Origin: Regnicoccus_A sp014224355
GTDB lineage: Bacteria > Cyanobacteriota > Cyanobacteriia > PCC-6307 > Cyanobiaceae
Direction of reading: 5' to 3'
Assembly: GCF_050920705.1 (NCBI RefSeq)
Contig: NZ_CP154799.1
Location: 1,488,001 to 1,552,000, forward strand
Length of the DNA stretch: 64,000 bases
Positions 19,099-27,732 of this stretch are shown here, piece by piece. A program made the position numbers and the translations under genes. Under the pieces are notes generated by a model. That model saw nothing but the letters and a program-made list of their open reading frames with translations. It did not search any database and had not been told where the DNA came from. How positions within the stretch are numbered: the first letter of the stretch is position 1; each line of letters opens with the position of its first letter.

Positions 19099-19314
19099 AT
19101 GTCCATTGCCCAGATCAAGAACCTGCAGCGCCGGCTCGCCAATCTGGAGCAGGAGGCCACCGCTGAGCTGAACCGCGCCTGCGGCCATGAGCTCTGGATG
19201 AGCCTGGGGTTCGATGCCCTCGACAGCCTCGAGGAGGCCGACCGGCGCGCGAGGGCGAACTACTACTACGGCCAGCTTCAGACCGTGCGCGAACTGCAGC
19301 AGGTCATCGGCTGA
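19099..19314 (+). CDS. Small conserved cyanobacterial protein, unknown function
   Basis: 71 residues, helical and probably coiled-coil (IKNLQRRLANLEQEATAELN), with no signal or membrane helix. The C-terminal tract (ARANYYYGQLQTVRELQQVI) is distinctive. It ends in an 11-base convergent overlap with the pseudouridine synthase gene. I do not recognise a characterised family. Confidence 0.65.
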   Translation: MSIAQIKNLQRRLANLEQEATAELNRACGHELWMSLGFDALDSLEEADRRARANYYYGQLQTVRELQQVIG

Positions 19315-19960
19315 GCCGGCCGCCTCGCCCCCCGCCAAGTCGGCTCAGGCGCTCCTGCTCGGCGCTGGTCACCGGCCGCCATTGGCCGGGCGCCAGCCCC
19401 GCGAGGCTGAGGGGTGGCCCCCCATCCATCAGGTCGATGGCCACGCGCAGCAGCCGCAGGGTGGGCAGCCCCACGGCCGCGGTCATGCGGCGCACCTGGC
19501 GGTTGCGACCCTCCCGCAGGCCCAGCTCCAGCCAGGCGGTGGGGATCGAGCGGCGCTGACGAATCGGCGGCATCCGCTCCGGCAGCCCCGGGTCGTCCAG
19601 GGCGATGGCCTGGGCCCTGAGGGTGCGCCGGCCCTGCACCATCACCCCCTCCCGCAGCTGCTGCAGCGCCGGTTCAGACGGGGTGCCCTCCACCTGGACC
19701 CAGTAGCGGCGCCAGTGGCCCCAGCGGGGGTCGGTGAGCCGTTGCTGCAGCCGTCCATCGCCGGTGAGCAGCAGCAGGCCTTCGCTGTCGGCATCGAGGC
19801 GGCCGGCGGCGTAAACCCCGGGCACGGGCACCAGCGGAGCCAGGGTCGACCAGGCGCTGTGCGCTTCCGGGCTGAACTGGCTGAGCACCCCATAGGGCTT
19901 GTGCAGCAGCAGGGTGGTCGGGGCCGGCTGTCCCCTGGTTGCAGGATCAGAGCCTGCCAT
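19304..19960 (-). CDS. RNA pseudouridine synthase, RsuA/RluE family
   Basis: Isomerises uridine in ribosomal RNA. The catalytic aspartate lies in the signature GRLDADSEGLLLLT and the C-terminal motif is GRNRQVRRMTAAVG. The 218-residue length and absence of an S4 domain fit RluE-like members, which modify 23S rRNA, but the target base is not readable from sequence. The ATG at 19960 lies inside the end of a possible small upstream membrane ORF. Confidence 0.93.
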   Translation of the reverse strand: MAGSDPATRGQPAPTTLLLHKPYGVLSQFSPEAHSAWSTLAPLVPVPGVYAAGRLDADSEGLLLLTGDGRLQQRLTDPRWGHWRRYWVQVEGTPSEPALQQLREGVMVQGRRTLRAQAIALDDPGLPERMPPIRQRRSIPTAWLELGLREGRNRQVRRMTAAVGLPTLRLLRVAIDLMDGGPPLSLAGLAPGQWRPVTSAEQERLSRLGGGRGGRLSR

Positions 19961-20045
19961 CGCTGCGGCGGGCTTTCCAGAGGTTCACCACCCCGATCGA
20001 GATCAGCAACAGGCCCAGATCAAGGGTCAGAGGTGGAACGACCAA
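19947..20045 (-). CDS. Possible 32-residue single-helix membrane protein
   Basis: Starting at a TTG ending at 20045, the reading is a short hydrophobic peptide (LTLDLGLLLISIGVVNLW) with a basic tail (KARRSDGRL). That architecture is common in small photosynthetic and NDH-1 subunits, but this one matches no subunit I know. Its stop overlaps the pseudouridine-synthase start by 14 bases, suggesting coupling. The frame is open further upstream into the infA leader. Evidence is limited to composition and position. Confidence 0.35.
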   Translation of the reverse strand: MVVPPLTLDLGLLLISIGVVNLWKARRSDGRL

Positions 20046-20130
20046 GGGGAAACCGGTAAGGCCCCAGACCCTAGGGCTGCAGGGTGCCAATTTAGGGTGG
20101 AGTGATGTTTGCATCGAGCCACGGCAGCGC

Positions 20131-20400
20131 ATGATCGAAACCTCGGGAGTGATCGAGAAGGAACAGGGCAACGGGTTCTACCTGGTCACCCTCGATCAGC
20201 CCTCCGGGCACCAGTGCCTCTGCCGCGCCGCCGGCAAGCTCACCAAGTTCCGCATCAAGTTGCTCGCCGGCGACAAGGTCCTGGTGGAGATCAGCCCCTA
20301 CGACCTCACCCGTGGCCGGATCACCTACCGGGAACGCAATGCCGGTGCCACAGGCCCACGGCCCGGCGGCAACCGCCCCGGAGGACCGAGGCGGCGCTGA
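20131..20400 (+). CDS. infA: Translation initiation factor IF-1
   Basis: IF-1 occupies the ribosomal A site during initiation. This 89-residue S1/OB-fold protein (GVIEKEQGNGFYLVTLD, then AGDKVLVEISPYDLTRGRI) has the core length of about 72 residues plus a basic Gly/Pro/Arg tail. It starts at the ATG at 20131. It is divergent from the family mean (CLCRAAGKLTKFRIKLLAGD) but fits picocyanobacterial variants. It stands apart from the ribosomal-protein operon. Confidence 0.85.
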   Translation: MIETSGVIEKEQGNGFYLVTLDQPSGHQCLCRAAGKLTKFRIKLLAGDKVLVEISPYDLTRGRITYRERNAGATGPRPGGNRPGGPRRR

Positions 20401-20432
20401 TCCGCTGATCTCCAGGGGCGCCGGGCCGTGTC

Positions 20433-21832
20433 TCAGCCCACCGGTACGGGCAGGAGTGCTTCGATCGCGGCCTTGAACTCGCTGCGCTGCTTCACGCCAC
20501 GCCACTGCTGACGCAGCTCCTTGCCGTGGAAGAGCTGCACGGTGGGTGTGCCGTTGACGCCGGCCTGGCTGGCGATCTCCTGCTCGACCTCGATGTCGAT
20601 CTCCACCCCCTGGGCGCCGCCGTCGAGCTCCTGCAGCACCCGCTTGAGCTGGGGCTTGAGCACGTGGCAGGGGCCGCAGCTGGGGGAGGTGTAGACCACC
20701 AGCAGCGGCCTGTCGCTGTCGTGGTAGAGGTTGCGCAGGGCGTAGCCCCCTTTCTGCCAGAGGGCGGCGGGGTCGTAGTTGTCGGCGTCGCTCACGGCGG
20801 TGTGGACGGGTTCCCCGCTGGGCTCCGGCTCCACGCTGGTGCGCCTGACCGTGGTGGCCAGGCCGTGGTGGGTGAGCCAGCGCTCGGCGGCCAGGGCCGC
20901 CTGACAGCCGCTGCCGGCGGCGGTCACCCCCTGGCGCCACTGGGCGTCGGCCACATCGCCGGCGGCGAACACCCCCTCGAGGCTGGTGTCGGGCTGCCCG
21001 GGGGTGGTGACCAGATACCCCTTGGCATCCACGGCCAGCTGATCGCGCACCAGCCGGGTGTTGGGGGTGTGGCCGATGGCATAGAACAGGCCCCGCACCG
21101 GTAGTTCCTCGCTGCTGCCGTCGGCGGAATTGCGCAGGGTGAGGGCCTCCAGCCAGCCATTGCCCGAGACGTCAGCCACCTCCCGCTGCCAGTGCACGCT
21201 GATGGCGGGGTTGGCGAGCACCCGGTCGGCCATGGCCCCGCTGGCGCGCAGGCTGTCACGGCGCACGATCAGGTGGACGTGACTGCCGTATTTGGTGAGA
21301 TACACCGCTTCCTCACAGGCGGAATCCCCCCGCCGACCACCGCCAGCTGCTCGTTGCGGAACTGGGGGGTGGCCCCGTCGCAGATGGCGCAGGCGCTGAT
21401 CCCCTGGCTCCAGAACTGTTGCTCATGGGGCAGGCCGAGCCGGTTGGCGCTGGCGCCCGTGGCCAGGATCACCGCCTGGGTCTGGATCGTCTGTCCCTCG
21501 GCGCTGACCCGGTAGGGGCGCTGCGAGAGATCGATCGCTTCGGCATCGGCCTCCACCAGGCGGGTGCCCCAGCGCACGGCCTGGGCCTTCATGCGGTCCA
21601 TCAGGTCGGGGCCGAGGATGCCATCGGGGAATCCCGGAAAGTTCTCCACATGGGTGGTGGTCATCAGCTGACCGCCGGGGATGCCGCCGTCCTGGAAGCC
21701 GGTGATCAGCACGGGATTGAGGTTGGCCCTGGCCGCATAGATGGCGGCGGTGTAACCGGCGGGGCCGGAGCCCACGATCACCAGGTTCTCCACCGCGGCC
21801 ACGTCTGCGCGGGGGTCGGCGGAAGCGCTCAT
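20433..21832 (-). CDS. trxB: NADPH-thioredoxin reductase fused to thioredoxin (NTRC type), frameshifted
   Basis: A single-chain NADPH-to-dithiol system; plant and cyanobacterial NTRC reduces 2-Cys peroxiredoxin. The reductase domain has GSGPAGYTAA for FAD, active-site CAICD (148-152) and an NADPH motif GGG-DSA. The C-terminal thioredoxin has CGPC. Reading slips at a six-C run (21326-21331): as given it reads GGGIPPV, while one added base gives GGGDSACEEAVYLTKYG and a full 466-residue fusion. ATG at 21832 preferred to the TTG at 21841. The family is normally essential for dark redox control, so a real null would be surprising. Confidence 0.9.
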
Positions 21833-21966
21833 CGGATCCAAGGCGGACTGAGTATGAGTTGACCTTAGGTCACGGAGCGTTGAAGAAATGAGACAGGTGT
21901 GGGCTGGGGCTCAGCCTTCTTAAGGCTTGCTTTAGATTTGAATCCGGTTTCGGCCCTGGCCTCGCC

Positions 21967-22185
21967 TCATTCCGCCATGTCCAGTGCGCTCAGCCCGCGT
22001 CCCCGGGGCATCAGCAAGGGGTCGAGCAGCTGCGGGTGCAGGTCGTGGCAGAGGATCCATTCGCGGAATTCCTCGGTGATCGCAAAGCTTTCCTCGAAGC
22101 GTTCCTGACGGTCGAGTTCAGCGATGCGGGCCATGGCCCAGCTCGCCAGGGCGGTGAGGTGGCGATGGGGAGAGGCCTTGGACAT
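21967..22185 (-). CDS. Small conserved hypothetical protein
   Basis: 72 residues from the ATG ending at 22185 (MSKASPHRHLTALASW). Mostly helical and acidic in the middle (RIAELDRQERFEESFAITEE), no signal or membrane helix. The frame is open upstream to 22230, but coding character begins at this ATG. The function is unknown. Confidence 0.55.
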   Translation of the reverse strand: MSKASPHRHLTALASWAMARIAELDRQERFEESFAITEEFREWILCHDLHPQLLDPLLMPRGRGLSALDMAE

Positions 22186-22317
22186 GATCCATCTCCGGGT
22201 GCGCACCACGTTGGATGGCCAGTGGCACATCTGTGGTGTGGATTTGGAGATGTTCGCACTCTCTTCGTTTTTCGGGTGTAACCGACGGCACTGAGTCGGC
22301 GCCGTTTGCGCGGGGAT

Positions 22318-23778
22318 TCAGGCGGTCCGGCTGTCAAGGAATCCTGGCAATTGGGGTCCGCGCAGGCGAATCACCTCCCCGGCCCCGTCCCGCAGGGCCT
22401 CCAGCGGCAGCTGCCCTCCGGGGACGCCGCCTGCGGCCGGCTCGGCGTCCGGCAGGGTTCTGGGCCGGATCACGTAGGGATCGGCCACCGACCAGCTGCG
22501 GGCATAGCCCATCAACAGTGGATCAGCCGGCGCATACACATAGGAGGGCCGGCGCGGCACGGGCTCCAGGGCGGCCCGGCCGGGATCGACGCGCACGGCC
22601 CGGGTGATCCCCTGCAGGAAGCGGCTGCGGGTCACCACCGTGCTCAGGTAGGCCACCACCCGCAGCCGTGGGGCGTCGAATCCTTCGGCGCACATGTCGA
22701 TGCTCACCAGCCAGTCGGCCTCCCCAGCCCGGAAGGCCTGCAGGTGCGAGGCCGACTCCGGGTCCTGGGAATGCACCAGCCGCACCCGATCCCCCTCCTC
22801 CTCCAGCAGGCTGCTCAGCCCCCTGGCATGGGCGATGTCGCGGGCGATCACCAGACCCCCCGCCTGGGGATGGTCGTCGTCGCGCAGGCGGGCCAGGCGC
22901 TTGCGGGCGTTGAGCAGGATCCTCAGGGCGATGCTGCTCCGATCGCCGAGCCGGATGGCGCGGCGCAGGTTGCGGGCCCGCCAGCTCTCGCGCGTCTCCA
23001 GCGACAACGGAGAACGTTCCAGGGCGCTTTCCGCCTCGTTCTCGCCATGGCCGTGGTCCACCCAGCCGTCCTGGAAGCGGAACTCCAGCGGCCTGACATC
23101 ACCCGCCACGATCAAGCGGCGAGGCTCGACGCTGAGGTCGGGCTCGATCTGCTCGATCAGCACCCCGTCCTGCCGCCTGGGGACGCGCCGGGCGGCGCAG
23201 AAGGCCAGGTTGTCGGCGCGGAAGGGTGTGCCACTCAATCCCAGCCGCAGGGCGTGCCCGCGGCTGAGTTCGCTGAAGGCATGGCCCCAGGCGGTGGCCT
23301 CCGGCTCCTCGGGATCGAGGCCGAGGTGATGCACCTCGTCGGCCACCGTGAGGGCCTGGCCGGGCAGGAAACGAGCCAGCTCCTGCTGCAGCCGCAGCCG
23401 GTGCCGGGCGGCGCTCTGGTAGCTGAGCAGCAGTCCCTGGACCTGCTCCGGGGCCAGCGACGGATCCCACTCGCGCAGCTCGATCCCCAGGCTGCGGGCC
23501 GAGTCGCGCCACTGGGCGGCGATCGAACTGCGGTGGCAGAACACGAGCAGATGGCTGAGCCGGCCCTCGCGCAGGAGGGCCTGGAAGCCCAGCAGCGCGC
23601 CGAAGGTCTTGCCCGCCCCGGGGCCGGCATGGACCAGCACGTCCTGGCCGTCGGGGCCCGGGACCTCCAGGCGACGGCGCAGCAGCTGGATCAGCTGCGA
23701 CTGCCACTGGCGCGGCCGCAGCCGCAGGCCGGGGCCGTACAGATCAAAGGAGGGTCTGCCGCTGGCGGTGGTGTCCAT
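22318..23778 (-). CDS. DEAD/DEAH-box superfamily II helicase
   Basis: A 486-residue nucleic-acid-dependent ATPase of the Ssl2/RecQ-like type III restriction fold. Walker A is GPGAGKT, motif II is DEVH (ADEVHHLG), motif III is SGT, and the C-terminal RecA lobe shows motif V (SIDMCAEGFDAPR) and motif VI (QGITRAVR). No nuclease, zinc or accessory domain is evident. The ATG at 23778 was chosen; an upstream in-frame extension to 23928 has no family character. It stands alone, divergent from a small gene at 23909. Confidence 0.88.
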   Translation of the reverse strand: MDTTASGRPSFDLYGPGLRLRPRQWQSQLIQLLRRRLEVPGPDGQDVLVHAGPGAGKTFGALLGFQALLREGRLSHLLVFCHRSSIAAQWRDSARSLGIELREWDPSLAPEQVQGLLLSYQSAARHRLRLQQELARFLPGQALTVADEVHHLGLDPEEPEATAWGHAFSELSRGHALRLGLSGTPFRADNLAFCAARRVPRRQDGVLIEQIEPDLSVEPRRLIVAGDVRPLEFRFQDGWVDHGHGENEAESALERSPLSLETRESWRARNLRRAIRLGDRSSIALRILLNARKRLARLRDDDHPQAGGLVIARDIAHARGLSSLLEEEGDRVRLVHSQDPESASHLQAFRAGEADWLVSIDMCAEGFDAPRLRVVAYLSTVVTRSRFLQGITRAVRVDPGRAALEPVPRRPSYVYAPADPLLMGYARSWSVADPYVIRPRTLPDAEPAAGGVPGGQLPLEALRDGAGEVIRLRGPQLPGFLDSRTA

Positions 23779-23908
23779 GGCAGCGGCGACCGCAGAGGTG
23801 GCGTCATTGTGCGTGCACTCCAGCGAAGATGAGTGTTTGTGATCAGGGCACCCGCCGGGATTGTCCCTAACTTCCGGACATCTCATCTGTCCTCGCCCCC
23901 TTTCACCG

Positions 23909-24085
23909 TTGGACAACCCGCGACCCACCAGCCGATTCCAGCCCGGGTCCCGTGACCATCTGGAGGACTGCTACGGCCAGGAGTGCGACATCGATCCCCT
24001 GATCCTGCGGGTGCGCCAGCTGCGCCATCGGGGGGAGTATCCCCAGGCCCGTTGCCTAGAACAGGAACTGTTGCCCCTGCTCTGA
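23909..24085 (+). CDS. Short conserved protein with TTG start
   Basis: 58 residues starting at a TTG (LDNPRP). An acidic/Cys segment (HLEDCYGQECDIDPL) is followed by a helical tail (RVRQLRHRGEYPQARCLEQE). Three Cys are present. It precedes the dehydrogenase gene by five bases, so it is probably in the same operon. Function unknown; the start is uncertain. Confidence 0.5.
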   Translation: MDNPRPTSRFQPGSRDHLEDCYGQECDIDPLILRVRQLRHRGEYPQARCLEQELLPLL

Positions 24086-24090
24086 GTTCC

Positions 24091-24810
24091 GTGCCCTCCA
24101 CGTCCATCTCCACCGGCTCGGCCGCCGGGCCGGCGCCCTGCCTGGCCGTGAGCGGTGCTTCCGGCAAGACCGGCTGGCGTGTCGTCGAGGAGGCACTGGG
24201 CAGGGGGTACCGGGTGAAGGCCCTGTTGCGACCGGGATCCGAGGTTCCCGAGGGGCTGCAGGGGGCGGAGCTGATCCGCCTGGAGCTGACTGATCAGGCG
24301 GCCCTGGAGCGGGCCCTGGAGGGCACCGTGGCTCTGGTGATCGCCACCGGTGCCCGCCCTTCGGTGGATCTGGCCGGCCCCCTGAAGGTGGATGCGCTGG
24401 CGATCCGCCAGCAGTGTGCCGCCTGCCGCGCGGCCGGGGTGAAGCGGGTGGTGCTGGTCAGCTCGCTCTGCAGCGGCCGCTGGTTCCACCCGCTCAACCT
24501 CTTCGGGCTGATCCTGGTCTGGAAACGGGTGGGGGAGCGCTGGCTGGAGGCCAGCGGCCTCGACTGGACCGTGGTGCGCCCCGGTGGCCTCAAGGAGACG
24601 GAGGACGACCTCGACGCCCAGGGCATCCGCTACAGCGGGCCTGACCAGCAGGAGAGCAACAGCATTCCCCGCCGGCTGGTGGCCCGGGTCTGCCTGGAGG
24701 CGCTCGATGCGCCGGCCTCGATCGGCCGGATCATCGAGGTCACCAGCGCCGCCGGTGTGGAGCCCCTCTCCCTGGAGCAGTGGCTGGCCAGGCAGCCCCA
24801 GCCGGCGTGA
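24091..24810 (+). CDS. NAD(P)-binding atypical short-chain dehydrogenase
   Basis: 239 residues from a GTG. The Rossmann signature is VSGASGKTGWRVVEEAL. The family segments VKRVVLVSSLCSG and GLDWTVVRPGGL are NmrA/SDR_a5-like, and there is no classic YxxxK. Similar to plant Tic62-like and cyanobacterial Ycf39-like proteins in fold, but a distinct paralog. Its TGA overlaps the GTG of the next gene (GTGA). Confidence 0.85.
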   Translation: MPSTSISTGSAAGPAPCLAVSGASGKTGWRVVEEALGRGYRVKALLRPGSEVPEGLQGAELIRLELTDQAALERALEGTVALVIATGARPSVDLAGPLKVDALAIRQQCAACRAAGVKRVVLVSSLCSGRWFHPLNLFGLILVWKRVGERWLEASGLDWTVVRPGGLKETEDDLDAQGIRYSGPDQQESNSIPRRLVARVCLEALDAPASIGRIIEVTSAAGVEPLSLEQWLARQPQPA

Positions 24811-25826
24811 GCTCCGGGGCCCTGCTGGAGCGGCTGGGGCTGGAGCCGTTCCGGCCCCGCCCGCCCTGGTGGGGCCCCGATCTGCAGACCCTGCGCGACA
24901 CGCTCCGCCCGGATGTGCTGCCCCAGCGCCCGGGCACACGCCTGGAACTGCCCCTTGGGCCCTCCAGCCAGGGGACAGGCGGCTCGCTGCTGGCCTGGCT
25001 CGATCCGCCCGCCCCGGAGGCGGGCTGCGGCAGGCCCAGGGCCCTGGTGGTGCTGCTGCACGGTCTGGGCGGCTCCAGCCAGGCGGAGGGGGTGCGGCGG
25101 CTGGGCTGGTGCCTGAACCGGGCCGGCCTGGCGGTGCTGCGCCTGAACATGCGCGGAGCAGGCGAAGGCCGGGCCCTGGCCAGCGGCACCTATGCAGCCC
25201 GCTGCAGCACGGATCTGGCGCCGGCCCTGGAGGAGGCCCGGCAGCTGGCTGCTGGTGGCCCCTTGCTGGCCGTCGGGCTCTCCCTGGGGGGGACGGTGCT
25301 GCTCAACGCGGTGCTGGATGGGGTGGCGGAGCTGGAGGGCCTGGTGCTGGTGAGCAGTCCGCTCGATCTGGCCCACTGCTCCGCCACCATCTCCAGCCCG
25401 CGCAACCGCTTCTATGAGCGCTGGCTGCTGGAGCGCCTGCGCCGGCAGACCCTCAACGATGCTCCCCAGCCCAGTGAGGAGCTGAGCCAGCGCCTGCGCC
25501 GGGTGGCCAGCATCCGGGCCTTCGATGCCCTGATCACGGCGCCCCGCTGGGGCTACCCCAGCGCGGAGGCCTACTACCGGCAGGCCAGCCCCCTGCCGCG
25601 GCTGCTGGCGCCGGAGCCCGGGCAGGCCGCTCTGCCCCCCACCCTGGTGGTGCAGGCCCTGGATGATCCCTGGGTGCCAGCCGCTGGCGCCCAGGCCCTG
25701 CGACCGCCCCTGGAGGTGGTGCTCAGCCCCGGCGGCGGCCACAACGGCTTCCATGGCCCCGGGGGCTGCTGGTCGGATCAGCTGGTGCTGCGCTGGCTGG
25801 AGCAGCGGCTGGGGTCGAGGTCGTAG
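24807..25826 (+). CDS. Alpha/beta hydrolase, YheT type
   Basis: 339 residues, GTG start coupled to the upstream gene. Hydrolase motifs LLHGLGGSS, nucleophile elbow GLSLGGTVLLN and the terminal His in GGGHNGFHG. The segment NMRGAGEG fits the YheT/Abhd family. Includes an in-frame seven-G run (25286-25292) that is intact, in contrast to six contracted sites in the window. Its last 49 bases overlap the convergent ferredoxin-domain gene. Substrate unknown. Confidence 0.85.
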   Translation: MSSGALLERLGLEPFRPRPPWWGPDLQTLRDTLRPDVLPQRPGTRLELPLGPSSQGTGGSLLAWLDPPAPEAGCGRPRALVVLLHGLGGSSQAEGVRRLGWCLNRAGLAVLRLNMRGAGEGRALASGTYAARCSTDLAPALEEARQLAAGGPLLAVGLSLGGTVLLNAVLDGVAELEGLVLVSSPLDLAHCSATISSPRNRFYERWLLERLRRQTLNDAPQPSEELSQRLRRVASIRAFDALITAPRWGYPSAEAYYRQASPLPRLLAPEPGQAALPPTLVVQALDDPWVPAAGAQALRPPLEVVLSPGGGHNGFHGPGGCWSDQLVLRWLEQRLGSRS

Positions 25827-26140
25827 TGGGCCACGATCCACTCCTCGATTGGCCGCCCGCCGATCAGGTGGTCCTCCACGATCCGCTCGATCCGCTCCGG
25901 GCTCACGCCGCCGTAGGCGATCCCCTCCGGCCAGATCAGCAGAATCGGTCCGCCGGAGCAGATGCGCAGGCAGTCGGCCTTGGTGCGCAGCACCAGCCCC
26001 TCGGGGCGATCGGGCTGCTCCAGGCCCCGCGCCTTGATCAGCTGCTTGAGCCGGCTCCAGCTGGCTGCTCCCAGCTGCGGATCGCCGCAGAGGGGCTTGG
26101 TGGGGGTGGCGCAGAGCAGCAGATGACGCTGAACCTTCAT
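25778..26140 (-). CDS. Thioredoxin-like [2Fe-2S] ferredoxin-domain protein
   Basis: 120 residues with Cys at LLLCATPTKPLC and DCLRICSGGP, the four-Cys layout of thioredoxin-like [2Fe-2S] ferredoxins. The C-terminus (GGRPIEEWIVAHYDLD) fits the cyanobacterial family. It overlaps the convergent hydrolase gene by 49 bases. Its start is 11 bases from the dxr stop, so it may be downstream or independent. Likely redox role. Confidence 0.82.
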   Translation of the reverse strand: MKVQRHLLLCATPTKPLCGDPQLGAASWSRLKQLIKARGLEQPDRPEGLVLRTKADCLRICSGGPILLIWPEGIAYGGVSPERIERIVEDHLIGGRPIEEWIVAHYDLDPSRCSSQRSTS

Positions 26141-26150
26141 GGCTGGATCG

Positions 26151-27392
26151 TCAGGCCGTCAGCAGGGTGGGCGAGGGGGTGGCGGCCAGCTCGCTGGTGG
26201 CCCGCCGGGCCCAGGCATCGATGGCCAGCACGTCGTCGAGGCTGGGGTTCTGCTGCAGATCGGGGCCGTGCCGCTCGCAGACGGCCTCGATCAGGCGGGG
26301 GATGTCGAGGAAGGTGATCCGCTCCTCGAGGAAGAGGGCCACGGCCTGTTCATTGGCGGCGTTGAGCACCGCCGGCATGGTGCCGCCGGCGCGACCGGCG
26401 GCGTAGGCCAGCCCCATGCAGGGGTACTTGGCCTGATCAGGCGCTCGGAAGGTGAGCTGGCCCACCTCGGTGAGATCGAGCCGACGCCAGGGGGTCTCGA
26501 GCCGCTCGGGCCAGCTGAGGCAGTAGAGCAGCGGCAGGCGCATGTCGGGCCAGCCCAGCTGGGCCAGCACCGAGCTGTCGGCCAGCTCCACCATCGAGTG
26601 GATGATGCTCTGGGGATGGATGACGATCTCGATGTGGTCGTAGTCGAGCCCGAACAGGTAGTGGGCTTCGATCACCTCCAGGCCCTTGTTCATCAAGGTG
26701 GCCGAATCCACCGTGATCTTGCGCCCCATGCTCCAGTTGGGATGGCTGGTGGCATCGGCCACGGTGGCCTTGGCCAGGTCGGCGGCGGGCCAGTCGCGGA
26801 AGGCACCGCCCGAGGCGGTGAGCTGGATGCGCCGCAGCCCCGGGGTGGGCACGCCGGTGGAGAGGCGGGCGGTGTCGGCCCAGGGGGTGCCCTGCAGGCA
26901 CTGGAACAGGGCGGAGTGCTCGGAGTCGGCCGGCAGCAGCCGGCTGCCGCTGGCCTGCAGCGCCGGCAGCACCACCGGTCCGGCGGCGATCAGGGTTTCC
27001 TTGTTGGCCAGGGCCAGGTCCTTGCCGGCCCTGATGGCGGCGAGGGTGGGCAGCAGGCCGGCGCAGCCCACGATGCCGGTTACCACGAGCTCGGCGCTGC
27101 ACCAGGCGGCGGCGGCGCAGAGCCCTTCGCCACCGCCCAGAAGCTCAGGCTGGCGCAGCGGGCGCTGGGAGGGATCCAGCGCCTCCAGACGACGACGCAA
27201 CTCCGGCACGTCCTCGGCGTCGGCCAGGGCCACCACCTCGGGCGCATGGCGACGGATCTGATCGATCAGCAGGTCGAGATTGCGCCCCGCCGTGAGCGCC
27301 ACCACCCGGAAGCGTTCGGGGAACTCCTCCACGATCGCCAGGGTCTGGGTGCCGATCGACCCTGTGGAGCCGAGCACGCTGATCGCTTTCAC
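26151..27392 (-). CDS. dxr: 1-deoxy-D-xylulose 5-phosphate reductoisomerase
   Basis: Second enzyme of the MEP isoprenoid pathway, converting DXP to MEP with NADPH. 413 residues from a GTG (VKAISVLGSTGSIGTQTL). The NADPH motif and the metal/substrate motifs PADSEHSALFQ, TASGGAFR and NKGLEVIEAHYLFG are intact. Length matches the family. The upstream gene is on the other strand. Confidence 0.96.
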   Translation of the reverse strand: MKAISVLGSTGSIGTQTLAIVEEFPERFRVVALTAGRNLDLLIDQIRRHAPEVVALADAEDVPELRRRLEALDPSQRPLRQPELLGGGEGLCAAAAWCSAELVVTGIVGCAGLLPTLAAIRAGKDLALANKETLIAAGPVVLPALQASGSRLLPADSEHSALFQCLQGTPWADTARLSTGVPTPGLRRIQLTASGGAFRDWPAADLAKATVADATSHPNWSMGRKITVDSATLMNKGLEVIEAHYLFGLDYDHIEIVIHPQSIIHSMVELADSSVLAQLGWPDMRLPLLYCLSWPERLETPWRRLDLTEVGQLTFRAPDQAKYPCMGLAYAAGRAGGTMPAVLNAANEQAVALFLEERITFLDIPRLIEAVCERHGPDLQQNPSLDDVLAIDAWARRATSELAATPSPTLLTA

Positions 27393-27487
27393 CAGGCCAT
27401 CCCTGCGACGGGCGCCAGTCTCCCACCGATCCCAGCGGCTCGGGCACACTGGCTCGCAGGTGATCCACTTCTCCTCTGGCGGCCGCG

Positions 27488-27730
27488 ATGCTCTGGCTCA
27501 AGCGTTGGAATTTCATCGAGCGGGCGCGGCTGGAGCGGGAGCTCTGGGATGCCTTCGAGGCCGGTGACGACATCGAGGAGAAGCTGGAGCAACTGCGCAG
27601 CTCCCTGGACGAAGCTCCCTCAGGCACGCCGGCAGCGGCGGACAGCCGTTTCAGGCTGGAGGTGTGGGAGACCACCCGGGTCCGGATTCGCCGGATCGAA
27701 ACGCTGATGCGTGATCAGGCTCCCCGCTGA
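27488..27730 (+). CDS. Small conserved protein, unknown function
   Basis: 80 residues, ATG at 27488. It begins with WLKRWNFIERARLERELWD, strongly helical, then an acidic middle and a basic C-terminal helix (RVRIRRIETLMRDQ). Between dxr and cysS, converging on cysS with two bases between the stops. No recognised domain. Confidence 0.6.
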   Translation: MLWLKRWNFIERARLERELWDAFEAGDDIEEKLEQLRSSLDEAPSGTPAAADSRFRLEVWETTRVRIRRIETLMRDQAPR

Positions 27731-27732
27731 GG

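Noticed and set aside
22270..22318. GAGTCGG-containing hairpin resembling a tracrRNA end
   Set aside because: Short chance match; no repeat array or cas genes anywhere in the window.
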